DNA of 64,000 nucleotides, from contig CAJTNJ010000001.1 in NCBI GenBank assembly GCA_910577565.1, positions 124,001 to 188,000 on the forward strand, given 5' to 3'. The position numbers and the translations under genes were made by a program. The stretch's first letter is position 1. Each line of letters starts with the position of its first letter. Source of the stretch: an uncultured Oscillospiraceae bacterium. Lineage in GTDB: Bacteria > Bacillota > Clostridia > Oscillospirales > Ruminococcaceae. Below the pieces are notes generated by a model. The model worked only from the letters and a program-made list of their open reading frames with translations. It ran no database searches and was not told where the DNA came from. Below, piece after piece: positions 35,405 to 44,630 of the stretch.

Positions 35405-36427
35405 TTACGTAATCACCATCGCATCACCAAAACTGAAAAAACGATATTTCTCTTTGACTGCTGTTTTGTAAACATTCATGGTATTTTCATACCCGGCAAA
35501 CGCACTTACAAGCATTATTAAAGTGCTTTTGGGCAGATGGAAGTTAGTAATTAGACCGTCTATGACTTCAAATTTATAACCGGGATATATAAATATATCG
35601 GTAAATCCGCTGTCTTCACAAATATGTCCATGTTTTTTCCAAACACTTTCAAGTGTTCGGCAACTGGTTGTCCCAACTGAAAATACTCTCTTGCCATTAT
35701 CCTTTGTATTTTTAATTAAATCGGATGTTTTTTTTGGCAAATAGTAATGTTCGCTGTGCATTTTGTGTTTTTCAATATCATCCACCTTAACCGGCCTGAA
35801 AGTCCCAAGTCCAACATGTAAAGTTAAATAGCCAATGTTTACACCTTTGTTTTTTAATTTTTCCAACATGTGCTGAGTAAAATGTAACCCTGCGGTAGGA
35901 GCTGCTGACGAACCTATTTTTTGAGAATATACCGTTTGATATTGCTCTTTATCTTCAAGCTTCTCAGTAATATAAGGAGGGAGCGGCATTTGTCCAATTT
36001 CATCCAATATATTGTAAAAATCTCCATCATATTCAAATTTTACAAGTCTTTTACCATCCTCTAAAATTTCTAAAACTTTTGACTTTAGTATATTTGAAAA
36101 ATTAAACAATTCCCCCGGCTTAGCACGCTTTGCCGGCTTACAAAGAATCTCCCAAACATCTTTTTCTTTTTGATTTAAAAGTAAATATTCTATAGATGAC
36201 CCCGTTTTTGAGTTTTTGCCATAGAGCCTTGCTGGAAGAACTCTTGAATCATTAAGTATTAAGCAATCACCATCATCTAAAATGTTAGTTAAATCATAAA
36301 ATTTCAAGTGAGATATCTTGGAACTTTTTCTATCAAAGTGCAAAAGCCTTGAGTGGTCACGTTGGCTTAACGGATGCTGGGCTATCTGCTCTTTTGGAAG
36401 ATCAAAATCAAAGTCACTTGTTTTCAT
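35405..36427 (-). CDS. queA: S-adenosylmethionine:tRNA ribosyltransferase-isomerase
   Basis: Transfers and isomerises ribosyl from SAM to preQ1 in tRNA, giving epoxyqueuosine, the step after Tgt. The 340-aa protein begins with the family pattern DFDFDLPKEQIAQHP and carries SRVLPARLYG, PAKRAKPG, PLPPYI, TAGLHFT and DGLITNFHLPKSTLIMLVSA. GAAAGGA is ahead of the ATG. Upstream lie two overlapping small ORFs and no visible preQ1 riboswitch. Confidence 0.95.
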   Translation of the reverse strand: MKTSDFDFDLPKEQIAQHPLSQRDHSRLLHFDRKSSKISHLKFYDLTNILDDGDCLILNDSRVLPARLYGKNSKTGSSIEYLLLNQKEKDVWEILCKPAKRAKPGELFNFSNILKSKVLEILEDGKRLVKFEYDGDFYNILDEIGQMPLPPYITEKLEDKEQYQTVYSQKIGSSAAPTAGLHFTQHMLEKLKNKGVNIGYLTLHVGLGTFRPVKVDDIEKHKMHSEHYYLPKKTSDLIKNTKDNGKRVFSVGTTSCRTLESVWKKHGHICEDSGFTDIFIYPGYKFEVIDGLITNFHLPKSTLIMLVSAFAGYENTMNVYKTAVKEKYRFFSFGDAMVIT

Positions 36428-36593
36428 AAATTATATATCCTTTCAGGTGCAACTAAACAGATGAAAATAAGCAAAAATTGCTAAATGTTATTTCGATGTT
36501 ATCGCTCTAAATCACTTGACATAGCACGCTATAAATGTTACCATTATTGAAAGTAGGAGCTGCGAATTTTATTGAAAATAGTTTGTTGGAATT

Positions 36594-36803
36594 TTAAATA
36601 ACGTTTTGGTTTTTATCTATATAAATATTTGCAAAAAACGAATTTAGTCTCAATTTGAGACTTGTTTTAACATCATCAAGTGAGTTTGTAACTGTCATAA
36701 TGCAATATGGTGAGCTATTGGCTTTTTGATTATATATAAATGTCTTGGTTCTATTATATTGTATTTGATTCCGGTTTTCAACCGGTTTTTTCTTAAAAAG
36801 CAT
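36594..36803 (-). CDS. Unrecognised 69-aa ORF overlapping a small membrane ORF
   Basis: Hydrophilic, Lys/Asn/Gln-rich at the N-terminus (LFKKKPVENRNQIQYNR), then a more ordered part (IMTVTNSLDDVKTSL, SFFANIYIDKNQN). Not recognised. No Shine-Dalgarno is visible, but its ATG overlaps the last 11 bases of the ORF at 36793-36963, an arrangement typical for translational coupling or for one gene broken by a frameshift. Codon composition looks like real coding sequence, though this is only an impression. It lies 166 bp upstream of queA on the same strand. Confidence 0.4.
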   Translation of the reverse strand: MLFKKKPVENRNQIQYNRTKTFIYNQKANSSPYCIMTVTNSLDDVKTSLKLRLNSFFANIYIDKNQNVI

Positions 36804-36963
36804 AACATACTGAGAGAATTAAAGTGAGAAACATTAAACATATCCCGTATGATATAATTACATTTAACCAAATTTTAATTAAGCCAAACCAATAGATTAT
36901 AGACATAAAAATTGAAACAATCAAAGACTTTTCGGCTTTTTTGTAATATCTTTTATAAAACAT
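36793..36963 (-). CDS. Unrecognised 56-aa two-helix membrane ORF
   Basis: Reading 36963 down to 36793 gives 56 residues: a basic start (MFYKRYYKKAEK), a hydrophobic segment about 13-30 and a second about 34-55 ending in LSVCYAF. The pattern fits a small two-pass membrane protein or the N-terminal anchor of a larger protein whose remainder is the overlapping ORF at 36594-36803. No ribosome site is visible before the ATG, and a stop codon lies two codons upstream. Either a small bicistron or a frameshifted gene; function unknown. Confidence 0.4.
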   Translation of the reverse strand: MFYKRYYKKAEKSLIVSIFMSIIYWFGLIKIWLNVIISYGICLMFLTLILSVCYAF

Positions 36964-37098
36964 AATCGGCTAAAAAATTAACTGCAATTATTATAATATT
37001 TTTAATATTTCAATTCTCTTTTTTTACACTTTTTCCTAATTGTTTTTTAACAATATCAATTTTTACATAAGATGCATAAATATATATGGAGGGTAAAT

Positions 37099-38178
37099 AT
37101 GAAAACTTTTAACGTAGGCATAATTGGAGCAACAGGTATGGTAGGCCAACGTTTCTTGACTCTTCTTGAAAATCACCCTTGGTTTAATGTTAAATTGTTA
37201 GCCGCCTCTTCCAAAAGCGCCGGAAATACATATCAAAAAGCTATAGGCAACAGATGGAAACTTAAATCTGCCATGCCTTCATTTTCAAAAGATATGATAG
37301 TTTTGGACGCTAAAAAAGATATAGATAAAATAACGTCAGATGTAGACTTTGTATTTTGTGCTGTCGATATGAAAAAAGAAGAAATAAAAAATCTTGAAGA
37401 AGCATACGCTAAAGCTGAGTGCCCGGTAATTTCAAATAATTCAGCTCATAGACATACAAAAGATGTGCCTATGATTATACCCGAAATTAACCCGGATCAT
37501 GCAGAGATCATTGAATATCAACGCAAAAGGCTCGGAACAAAGCGGGGTTTTATCTCCGTAAAATCAAACTGCTCAATTCAGAGCTACGTTCCGGCAATTT
37601 CACCTTTGATGGAATATAAACCTACTAAGATTTTAGCATGCACATATCAAGCTATTTCGGGTGCGGGCAAAACTTTTGAATCTTGGCCGGAAATGGTTGA
37701 CAATATCATTCCATATATCCAAGGCGAAGAGCAAAAGTCGGAACTCGAACCACTTAAAGTCTGGGGTAAAATCGAAAATGGTGTAATCGTTGACAAAAAA
37801 ACACCATCTATCACAACTCAATGCATTCGTGTGCCTGTCTTGGATGGCCACACGGCCGCTGTTTTTGTGAATTTTGAAAATAAACCATCAATAGAAAAGA
37901 TAAAGGAAATATGGGATAATTTTGACGGCGAACCACAAAAGCTAGATCTTCCAAGCGCTCCTAAAAAATTTATACACTATTTTAGTGAAAACGACCGCCC
38001 ACAAGCAAGACTTGACAGAGATATTGAAAATGGAATGGCTATAAGCACCGGGCGTTTAAGAGAAGATACTCAATATGACTATAAATTTGTATGTCTATCT
38101 CACAACACCCTTCGAGGCGCTGCCGGTGGAGCAGTACTTATGGCTGAACTCTTAGCTGCAAAAGGCTATTTAGATTAA
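37099..38178 (+). CDS. asd: Aspartate-semialdehyde dehydrogenase (archaeal/fungal-type)
   Basis: NADPH enzyme making aspartate semialdehyde from aspartyl phosphate, the branch point to lysine/diaminopimelate, threonine and methionine. The 359-aa protein shows the dinucleotide loop GATGMVGQRF (10-19), the catalytic cysteine in SNCSIQ (C158) and the base His in LDGHTAAV. The residues and length place it with the branch seen in archaea, fungi and some Clostridia rather than the E. coli/Bacillus forms. The start is the ATG at 37099 behind GGAGG; the frame opens nine codons upstream without one. dapA and dapB follow. Confidence 0.93.
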   Translation: MKTFNVGIIGATGMVGQRFLTLLENHPWFNVKLLAASSKSAGNTYQKAIGNRWKLKSAMPSFSKDMIVLDAKKDIDKITSDVDFVFCAVDMKKEEIKNLEEAYAKAECPVISNNSAHRHTKDVPMIIPEINPDHAEIIEYQRKRLGTKRGFISVKSNCSIQSYVPAISPLMEYKPTKILACTYQAISGAGKTFESWPEMVDNIIPYIQGEEQKSELEPLKVWGKIENGVIVDKKTPSITTQCIRVPVLDGHTAAVFVNFENKPSIEKIKEIWDNFDGEPQKLDLPSAPKKFIHYFSENDRPQARLDRDIENGMAISTGRLREDTQYDYKFVCLSHNTLRGAAGGAVLMAELLAAKGYLD

Positions 38179-38246
38179 CCTATTAACCAATATGTCAATT
38201 ATTCGATACTTAAAAATATATATTAATATATTTAAGGAGAATTATT

Positions 38247-39134
38247 ATGAAAAAATGTTTATTTGAAGGTGCAGGAGTTGCACTTATCACTCCAATGCAT
38301 AAAGATGGTTCGGTGAACTATGAAAAATTAACCGAGCTTGTTAACTGGCAAATAGAAAATAATACGGATGCAATAATTGCTTGTGGAACTACTGGCGAAT
38401 CTTCCACATTGAGTCATGAAGAGCACTGCAAAGTAATAGAAAAGATTGTACAAGTAACAAACGGCAGAATTCCGGTTATTGCAGGCACAGGAAGCAATAA
38501 TACGAACTATGCTGTCGAACTCTCAATAGAAGCTCAAAAAATGGGAGCAAGTGGAGTTTTGGTTGTAGCTCCATATTATAACAAAGCCTCTCAAACAGGA
38601 CTTATCAAACACTATAATCTAATAGCCGACAGCATAGATATACCTTTGATAATTTATGATATTCCTTCAAGAACTGGTTGCAAAATCACAATAGATACAC
38701 TAAGCACCTTGGCTGATCATCCAAACATTGTAGGGGTCAAAGCAGCATCGGGAGTTATATCGGATGTTGCAAGCTTAAGCGCTGCTTGCGGTGATAAAAT
38801 TGATATCTATTCAGGCAACGATGACCAAATAGTTCCCATAATGTCTCTTGGAGGCAAAGGAGTAATTTCGGTTATTTCAAATATTTTACCTCAAAAAACC
38901 CACGATTTGTGTCAGTTCTATTTAAACGGCAAGTGTTCTGAGAGCACCGATATTCAAATTGATTTGATTGATCTTGTGCACGCATTGTTTATAGATGTGA
39001 ACCCAATTCCCATTAAAGAAGCAATGAATATGATGGGCATGAATGTTGGTCCGTGCAGACTTCCTCTTTGCGAGTTGGATGAACCTAAACTAAAGGTTCT
39101 TAAAGATTGCCTTAAAAAACATAATATTATATAG
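38247..39134 (+). CDS. dapA: 4-hydroxy-tetrahydrodipicolinate synthase
   Basis: TIM-barrel aldolase condensing aspartate semialdehyde with pyruvate, the first committed step of lysine and diaminopimelate synthesis. The 295-aa protein has GTTGESSTL (47-55), the catalytic Tyr in LIIYDIPSRTG (Y137) and the Schiff-base Lys in VGVKAASG (K165). AAGGAG precedes the ATG. It lies 68 bp after asd and 88 bp before dapB, forming a lysine/DAP unit. No lysine riboswitch is seen ahead of asd. Confidence 0.96.
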   Translation: MKKCLFEGAGVALITPMHKDGSVNYEKLTELVNWQIENNTDAIIACGTTGESSTLSHEEHCKVIEKIVQVTNGRIPVIAGTGSNNTNYAVELSIEAQKMGASGVLVVAPYYNKASQTGLIKHYNLIADSIDIPLIIYDIPSRTGCKITIDTLSTLADHPNIVGVKAASGVISDVASLSAACGDKIDIYSGNDDQIVPIMSLGGKGVISVISNILPQKTHDLCQFYLNGKCSESTDIQIDLIDLVHALFIDVNPIPIKEAMNMMGMNVGPCRLPLCELDEPKLKVLKDCLKKHNII

Positions 39135-39222
39135 ATTGCAATTAATATATTTATCTTAAAACACAATAAGCTATTAAAATATTATATTAATTTTTAGGAT
39201 TTATAAAATAAGGAGGAAGATT

Positions 39223-39972
39223 TTGGTTTCAATTATTTTAAGCGGAGCCAACGGTAAAATGGGACACGTTGTTGCTGATTTGGTTCTTGATCATGATGAT
39301 TGCAAAATTGTTGCCGGAGTTGACATAAAAGGCGAACAAGAATGCGATTTCCCTGTAAGCAAGGATTTTTCGGGACTTAGTGGCGATGTTATAATAGATT
39401 TTTCTCACCCTGACGCACTTTGCAATATAATAGAATTTGCAAAAAAAAATAAAACACCCATAGTTCTTGCAACTACAGGATATAGCAAAGACCAAATAAC
39501 GGATATTAAAAACGCAGCAAAAGATATTGCTATTTTCTTTTCATTTAACATGTCTCTTGGTATAAATTTATTAGTAAATCTTGCAAAAAAATCCTTTTCG
39601 GTGCTTGGTAAAAGCTTTGATATTGAAATTGTTGAGAAACATCATAATCAAAAAATCGACGCTCCTAGTGGCACAGCCTTAATGATTGCCGATGCAATAA
39701 ATAAAGAAGCAAATAATTCTTATCATTATGTATATGACAGGCACAGTGTAAGGCAAGAGCGATATAAATATGAAATAGGAATACACGCTGTTAGGGGAGG
39801 TACTATTGTAGGCGAACATGAAGTAATATTTGCCGGAAAAGATGAAATTTTAACAATTTCACATAGTGCAAGAAGCAAAGATATTCTTGCAGTTGGTGCC
39901 ATAAATGCCGCTTTGTTTATCAAAGATAAAAAGCCAGGACTATATGACATGAACGATTTAATAGATTTATAA
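39223..39972 (+). CDS. dapB: 4-hydroxy-tetrahydrodipicolinate reductase
   Basis: NAD(P)H reductase of the product of DapA. The 249-aa protein contains the nucleotide loop SGANGKMG (7-14) and the signature EKHHNQKIDAPSG (138-150) with catalytic His and Lys. Translation starts at a TTG, seven bases after AAGGAGGA. The subsequent dap branch genes are not in the window, so the variant of the DAP pathway cannot be told. Confidence 0.96.
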   Translation: MVSIILSGANGKMGHVVADLVLDHDDCKIVAGVDIKGEQECDFPVSKDFSGLSGDVIIDFSHPDALCNIIEFAKKNKTPIVLATTGYSKDQITDIKNAAKDIAIFFSFNMSLGINLLVNLAKKSFSVLGKSFDIEIVEKHHNQKIDAPSGTALMIADAINKEANNSYHYVYDRHSVRQERYKYEIGIHAVRGGTIVGEHEVIFAGKDEILTISHSARSKDILAVGAINAALFIKDKKPGLYDMNDLIDL

Positions 39973-40136
39973 AATTTAATTATAGAAAATTCTCTTTAAC
40001 CTTTAAACGTTATCTTAACTTTAATATATACGCTTAGTTAATTAGATATCTTATCTTTAGTCTTCGATATTTAACTTAAAATAACTAATTTAAACCACCA
40101 TCAAATTTACCCTTTAGAGGAGAATTTTTAAAAACT

Positions 40137-40838
40137 ATGATTCCAGCAAAATATACTAATATACCTTATATAGATGCAACAAAATCTAAAATTAAAATAT
40201 ACCGCATAAAAGAAATTACATATCCTAAAGATTCTTCAATGTATTTAATAACAAAAAGAACTCTTGATATATTAGGCTCTATTTTTGGACTTTTATTGCT
40301 TTCTCCAATATTCCTTATAACTGCAGTATGCATTAAATTGGACGATGGAGGACCTGTTATACATACTCAAACAAGAGTCGGGAAAAATGGTAAGTTTTTT
40401 AAGTTCCATAAATTTCGAAGCATGAACAAAATAAAAGAAGGACAAACGGAATTCAATATATATAAAATGGACGGCAATATTCCTATAGTTAAATCCAAAG
40501 ATGACAAAAGAGTTACAAAAGTAGGAAAGTTTATCAGAAAAACATGCATTGACGAGCTTCCCCAAATTTGGGATATATTGGTTGGAAACATGAGCTTTGT
40601 TGGGCCAAGACCACCTGCAGTTATTGAAGCATATTATTATGATCACCTTCAAATGCAAAAGCTACGTGTTAAACAAGGCCTGACAGGATATTGGCAATGT
40701 TATGGCAGGACGGATACATCTTACAAAACTCGCATTAATATGGATATTAAATATATAAACAACCGTGGAATTCTAATGGACATTAAAATTATGTTGTTAA
40801 CAATACCAAATTTAATACTTTCCAAAGGCTCATATTAA
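40137..40838 (+). CDS. Bacterial sugar (phosphoglycosyl) transferase
   Basis: Membrane-associated enzyme that moves a sugar phosphate onto undecaprenyl phosphate to begin a surface polysaccharide or glycan. The 233-aa protein has one N-terminal hydrophobic re-entrant segment (about 48-70), then the family core: THTQTRVGKNGKFFKFHKF-like region near 80-98, CIDELPQIWDILVGNMSFVGPRP (the Asp-Glu catalytic pair at the start) and GLTGYWQC near the end. It lacks the large N-terminal membrane domain of WcaJ, so it is of the small PglC/EpsL kind. The sugar is unknown. It stands alone; no other glycan genes are adjacent. AGAGGAG lies about 13 bases before the ATG, and a strong terminator follows. Confidence 0.87.
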   Translation: MIPAKYTNIPYIDATKSKIKIYRIKEITYPKDSSMYLITKRTLDILGSIFGLLLLSPIFLITAVCIKLDDGGPVIHTQTRVGKNGKFFKFHKFRSMNKIKEGQTEFNIYKMDGNIPIVKSKDDKRVTKVGKFIRKTCIDELPQIWDILVGNMSFVGPRPPAVIEAYYYDHLQMQKLRVKQGLTGYWQCYGRTDTSYKTRINMDIKYINNRGILMDIKIMLLTIPNLILSKGSY

Positions 40839-40853
40839 AAAATTCTCATATAA

Positions 40854-40897
40854 AAAATTTTTAAGTGTTACATTATTATGTAGCACTTAAAAATTTT
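40854..40897. terminator. Strong hairpin terminator after the sugar transferase gene
   Basis: An 18-bp stem (40854-40871 with 40880-40897, one G-U pair) around an 8-nt loop, with A-rich left and T-rich right flanks. It lies 16 bp after the stop codon and could work in either direction. Confidence 0.75.
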
Positions 40898-40965
40898 ACT
40901 ATTATTTATAGATTGTTATCTTAATTAAAGACAACTCTTTCTCATTTATTATAAAAAAGATCATT

Positions 40966-41010
40966 TTCCGGTTTTATTTTAGGCGTTATTTTTAAATCAT
41001 AAAACCGGAA
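40966..41010. repeat. Perfect 12-bp inverted repeat, 21-nt spacing
   Basis: TTCCGGTTTTAT (40966-40977) and ATAAAACCGGAA (40999-41010) are exact reverse complements. The CCGG cores stand out in AT-rich surroundings. No T-run follows, so it may be a binding site or structured RNA rather than a terminator. Confidence 0.6.
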
Positions 41011-41388
41011 CAAATTTTGCACAAAATAGTCAAACTAAAACTTAAAAATTGTCTATTATTTTTTCTGGATAATATATTTTCTTGTATAAATTTGTCGATT
41101 AAACTTAAATTATGCCAATAATTTTTTTAATTTTATTGCGAAAATAAAAGTGTACATATTTTAAAATTATGATGGTATTTTTTTATTTATATTAAAATAC
41201 TTGATTGTTTTAATTTTCCCCCAAAGAATTCTATCATAATTTCAAAAAGAAATCAACATACAAAATATTAATTAAATCGTTAATCTATGTCGAATTATAT
41301 TGACACAAAAAAATTATATCTGTTAATATAAATATCAATTGAAATTATTTAACTAAATAATAAATTGTTCATAAAGGAGGCAAATTAA
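41011..41388. other. Upstream region of the WYL regulator
   Basis: AT-rich with no ORF; contains the promoter at 41300-41329. Nothing else is recognisable. Confidence 0.4.
41300..41329 (+). promoter_or_regulatory. Promoter of the WYL-domain regulator
   Basis: TTGACA (41300-41305) and TAATAT (41324-41329) with an 18-bp spacer, about 60 bp before the start codon. Confidence 0.6.
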
Positions 41389-42435
41389 ATGCTAAATACA
41401 AAACCACATAAAAAATTAATACCACTATATATACTTAAAATTCTTCGTGAATATACCGACCTTAATCACCATATACGACAGCAAAAAATAGTATGTCTAT
41501 TAAAAAAAGATTTTTCAATTGAATGCGAAAGAAAAGCAGTTGCAAGAAATATATCATATTTAATAGATGCCGGTTTTGACATTTGCAATGATAAAGGCTA
41601 CTATTTAGCTGAAAGACCATTCGATGACTGTGAGCTTCGACTTATAATTGACATCCTTTTATTTTCAAACTACATTCCCAAAAAACAATGCAATGAATTA
41701 ATTCAAAAAGTATCTACTCTATCAAGCAGATATTTTAAGTCGAAATTGAACTATATTAGCAGTATAAAAAGCTTTAGACCACAAAACAAACAACTATTTT
41801 ATACTATTGAAATTTTAGATCAAGCAATAAGCGAAAAGAGACAAGTTGAATTTACATATAACTCCTACGGTACCGATAAAAAACTACATTCTATAAAAGA
41901 AGAACCTTATATTGTATATCCATATCAAATGGCTATTAACAACGGATTTTTTTACCTAATATGCAATTATAATAAATATGATAGACTATCACACTTTAGA
42001 ATTGACCGCATAACCAACATTAAAATTGCAAATAAATGTTATAAAAATTCATCTGAATTTACTTACCTAGATTTGCAAACATATATGGCCGAACATATAT
42101 ATATGTGCTCCGGAAACAGTACAACCGTTACATTTCGTGTTGTAAAATCTATGATCGGCGACGTTTTGGATTGGTTTTGTGATTGCGAATTCATTAAAGA
42201 AAACAGTAAATACTGCTATGTTAAAGTGAATGTGAATATAAACGCTATGGTCTATTGGTCACTTCAATATGGAGCTTATGTAGAGGTTCTAGAACCACTT
42301 AGCATAAGAGAAAAAATCAAGGACTTATCTCAGGTCATAGCTAACAAATATAAAGATTCCAATATAATTGGAGTGTCTAAAAAATCTAAAGTTGCAGAAT
42401 CTTATAAAAATGCTTATGTGAAAATGACAATATGA
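41389..42435 (+). CDS. WYL-domain transcriptional regulator
   Basis: A 348-aa protein with an N-terminal helix-turn-helix (about 15-75, KAVARNISYLIDAGFDI), a linker and a WYL domain at about 150-240 where the family W-Y-L residues map to the YPYQMAINNGFFYLICNY stretch, followed by FRIDRITNI and the C-terminal WCX-like extension. WYL proteins sense nucleic acids or nucleotides and control DNA damage, phage defence or metabolic genes; none of those targets adjoins it. The excellent AAAGGAGG site supports the start. It sits between the sugar transferase and the his operon but has its own promoter. Confidence 0.85.
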   Translation: MLNTKPHKKLIPLYILKILREYTDLNHHIRQQKIVCLLKKDFSIECERKAVARNISYLIDAGFDICNDKGYYLAERPFDDCELRLIIDILLFSNYIPKKQCNELIQKVSTLSSRYFKSKLNYISSIKSFRPQNKQLFYTIEILDQAISEKRQVEFTYNSYGTDKKLHSIKEEPYIVYPYQMAINNGFFYLICNYNKYDRLSHFRIDRITNIKIANKCYKNSSEFTYLDLQTYMAEHIYMCSGNSTTVTFRVVKSMIGDVLDWFCDCEFIKENSKYCYVKVNVNINAMVYWSLQYGAYVEVLEPLSIREKIKDLSQVIANKYKDSNIIGVSKKSKVAESYKNAYVKMTI

Positions 42436-42877
42436 TTTGTTTTGTGCACAGTTAAAATAAAACAATTATATTTATATTATATTAATTTAAAACCAGGTTT
42501 GCAAAATGTGTGCTTATCTGGTATTTTAGCGTAAAAATTTAATTTTAATTTTTTAGGTATTTTCGGCAAATGTGACTTGTCATAAAAGATTAAGATTATA
42601 ACTAATTCAATTAAAAACTTGTGTTAAAAATAGGTTATAATTCTAACTAAATGCGCGCTTTACTAAGAGAAATATAAATGTTTTTTTTGCAAAAACAATA
42701 AAACTTTTATCCGCCATATTTAGCCATTACCCCTTTTTTAATATTTGATTTTTTATTGCTGTTAATATATACTTTTATTATATTTTATACATCAAATTGC
42801 TTTATCGATTTATTTGACTAAATCAACAAAACCGTGTTATTATATTTACATGTATATAGGCAAGGGGCGATTATTTA
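42436..42877. other. Intergenic region upstream of the his operon
   Basis: Contains the his promoter at 42814-42843. A weak hairpin (ACCAG at 42493 with CTGGT near 42520) may end the WYL transcript. I see no T-box or histidine-rich leader peptide, so control by attenuation is not apparent. Confidence 0.4.
42814..42843 (+). promoter_or_regulatory. Promoter of the his operon
   Basis: TTGACT (42814-42819) and TATTAT (42838-42843) with an 18-bp spacer, predicting a leader of under 30 nt before hisZ. Confidence 0.65.
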
Positions 42878-43969
42878 ATGCCGGAATTGGATAATATGCA
42901 AAAAAATGAAGATGATGTCATAATTTTGCTAAGAGATTTGTACGAGTCATATGGTTTTAAAAAATTTAAAATGAAAACGTTCGAGGAATATTCATTATAT
43001 ATTGAAAATAAAAATTTTTTGTCCAATAAACAAATCATCACCTTTACCGGGCTAAATGGCAAACTGCTTGCTTTAAAACCTGATATAACCTTGTCTATCA
43101 TTAAAAACTGCGGCGCTGCTTTTAACAATAACGAAAAATATTATTATAACGAAAATGTATATAGACCCCATAAGGACAGCTATGAATATCAAGAAATACC
43201 GCAAATGGGATTGGAACTAATAGGCAATATTGACAGTTATTCAATATTAGAAACTGTCTCACTTGCAATTAAAACCTTAAAAATACTCACAAGCAACTAT
43301 CTGCTAGATATATCCGATCTAGATTTTATCGATGGTATTTTAGACACAATAGACTGCCAAAAACGAGTTAAGCTAAACATTATTTCTTATATTATACAAA
43401 AAAATGAACACGACTTAAAACACTATGCAAAAGAATCTGGCTTGTCTGAAAATGATATAAACCTTTTAAGCACTATTGTTAATTTATATGGTCCATTTCC
43501 GCGCACGCTTAAAGCTTGTGAAACTATTGTCAAGAACGAAAAGTCAAAACGCGCACTCAACAATTTAAAGTCTCTTTATCATCAACTTAAATCTTACGGA
43601 CTTCACAATAATGTAAGGCTTGATTTTTCTATAATTAATGATTTGGATTATTATAACGGTATAATATTTCAAGGCTTTGTTGAACAAGTACCAAATGCTG
43701 TGCTTTCAGGTGGACGATATGACAAAATGGTCAAGCGATTTGGTATAAACGCTGATGCTATCGGATTTGCATTATATATTGGCGAACTTGATAAACTTTT
43801 CCAAAGATTCCAAAAATACGACATTGATGCTTTTGTGTTGTACAAAGATGACACTGACCCTATAAAAGTAATGAAATTTGTAAATAGCCTAACTTCTAAC
43901 GGAAAATCGGTAAGGGCTGAAACAAGCATACCCAAAAACTTAACCTATTCGAAACTATATAAACTATAA
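42878..43969 (+). CDS. hisZ: ATP phosphoribosyltransferase regulatory subunit HisZ
   Basis: Catalytically inactive relative of histidyl-tRNA synthetase that forms the hetero-octamer with short HisG and confers feedback control. The 363-aa protein has class II synthetase motifs in decayed form: LLALKPDITLSI for motif 2 entry, LSGGRYD near 277-283 and DYYNGIIFQGF; the anticodon-binding domain is missing or remnant, which separates it from true HisRS. First gene of the his operon, AAGGGG before the ATG, directly upstream of hisG. Being 363 aa and next to short HisG makes HisZ far more likely than HisS. Confidence 0.9.
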   Translation: MPELDNMQKNEDDVIILLRDLYESYGFKKFKMKTFEEYSLYIENKNFLSNKQIITFTGLNGKLLALKPDITLSIIKNCGAAFNNNEKYYYNENVYRPHKDSYEYQEIPQMGLELIGNIDSYSILETVSLAIKTLKILTSNYLLDISDLDFIDGILDTIDCQKRVKLNIISYIIQKNEHDLKHYAKESGLSENDINLLSTIVNLYGPFPRTLKACETIVKNEKSKRALNNLKSLYHQLKSYGLHNNVRLDFSIINDLDYYNGIIFQGFVEQVPNAVLSGGRYDKMVKRFGINADAIGFALYIGELDKLFQRFQKYDIDAFVLYKDDTDPIKVMKFVNSLTSNGKSVRAETSIPKNLTYSKLYKL

Positions 43970-43997
43970 ATTATCTATATTCAAGGAGATTATTTAA

Positions 43998-44630
43998 ATG
44001 CTTAACGTTGCATTGCCAAAAGGCAGGCTTGGGAATAAAGCTTATAAATTGTTTGAAAAAATTGGCTTTGATTGCAATGAAATGCTAGATGATAGTCGCA
44101 AACTTGTCTTTGAGAATAAAGAAAAAGGTATCAGGTATTTCTTGGTAAAACCTTCTGATGTCCCGGTTTATGTTTTGCATGGAGCCGCAGACGTTGGTGT
44201 CGTTGGCAAAGACATTTTGCTAGAATCAAACGCTTCGGTATATGAATTGCTGGATTTGGGCTTTGGCAAATGCAAAATATGTGTTGCAGCTCACAAGGAC
44301 TTTCACGACAACACCAACACTACTTTGAGAGTAGCAACTAAGTTTTTAAATATTGCATCCAATTACTATAATTCCATAAATAGAAATATAGAAATCATCA
44401 AACTAAACGGTTCAATAGAACTTGCACCAATTACTGGATTGTCGGATGTAATAGTTGATATTGTGGAAACCGGCAATACTTTAATGGAAAACAACCTAAA
44501 AATCATTCACGAAATAATCCCTATTTCTGCAAGGCTTATTGCTAACAAATCAAGCTTTCAATTTAAAAATGATATAATTGAAAAGCTCAAAAAAAGCTGT
44601 GAGGAGGCCTTAAATGATAAAAATATATGA
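43998..44630 (+). CDS. hisG: ATP phosphoribosyltransferase, short form
   Basis: First enzyme of histidine synthesis, joining ATP and PRPP. At 210 aa this is the short form without the C-terminal ACT-like regulatory domain, so it depends on HisZ. Visible motifs: LPKGRLGNKAYKLFE at the start, AADVGVVGKD near 74-83, KLNGSIELAP and the PRPP loop ADVIVDIVETGNTL-type (SDVIVDIVETGNTL near 152-165). AAGGAG precedes the ATG. Its 3' end overlaps hisD by 17 bp. Confidence 0.95.
   Translation: MLNVALPKGRLGNKAYKLFEKIGFDCNEMLDDSRKLVFENKEKGIRYFLVKPSDVPVYVLHGAADVGVVGKDILLESNASVYELLDLGFGKCKICVAAHKDFHDNTNTTLRVATKFLNIASNYYNSINRNIEIIKLNGSIELAPITGLSDVIVDIVETGNTLMENNLKIIHEIIPISARLIANKSSFQFKNDIIEKLKKSCEEALNDKNI

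Noticed and set aside
36428..36592. preQ1 riboswitch ahead of queA-tgt
   Set aside because: No preQ1-I or -II core could be matched in the spacer; these genes act after preQ1 synthesis and are often not under that riboswitch.
36964..37098. Lysine riboswitch ahead of asd-dapA-dapB
   Set aside because: The spacer is too short and AT-rich, and lacks the conserved junction sequences.
42436..42877. T-box or histidine leader ahead of the his operon
   Set aside because: The consensus promoter lies only about 35 bp before hisZ, leaving no room for a leader; no run of His codons or T-box sequence was seen.
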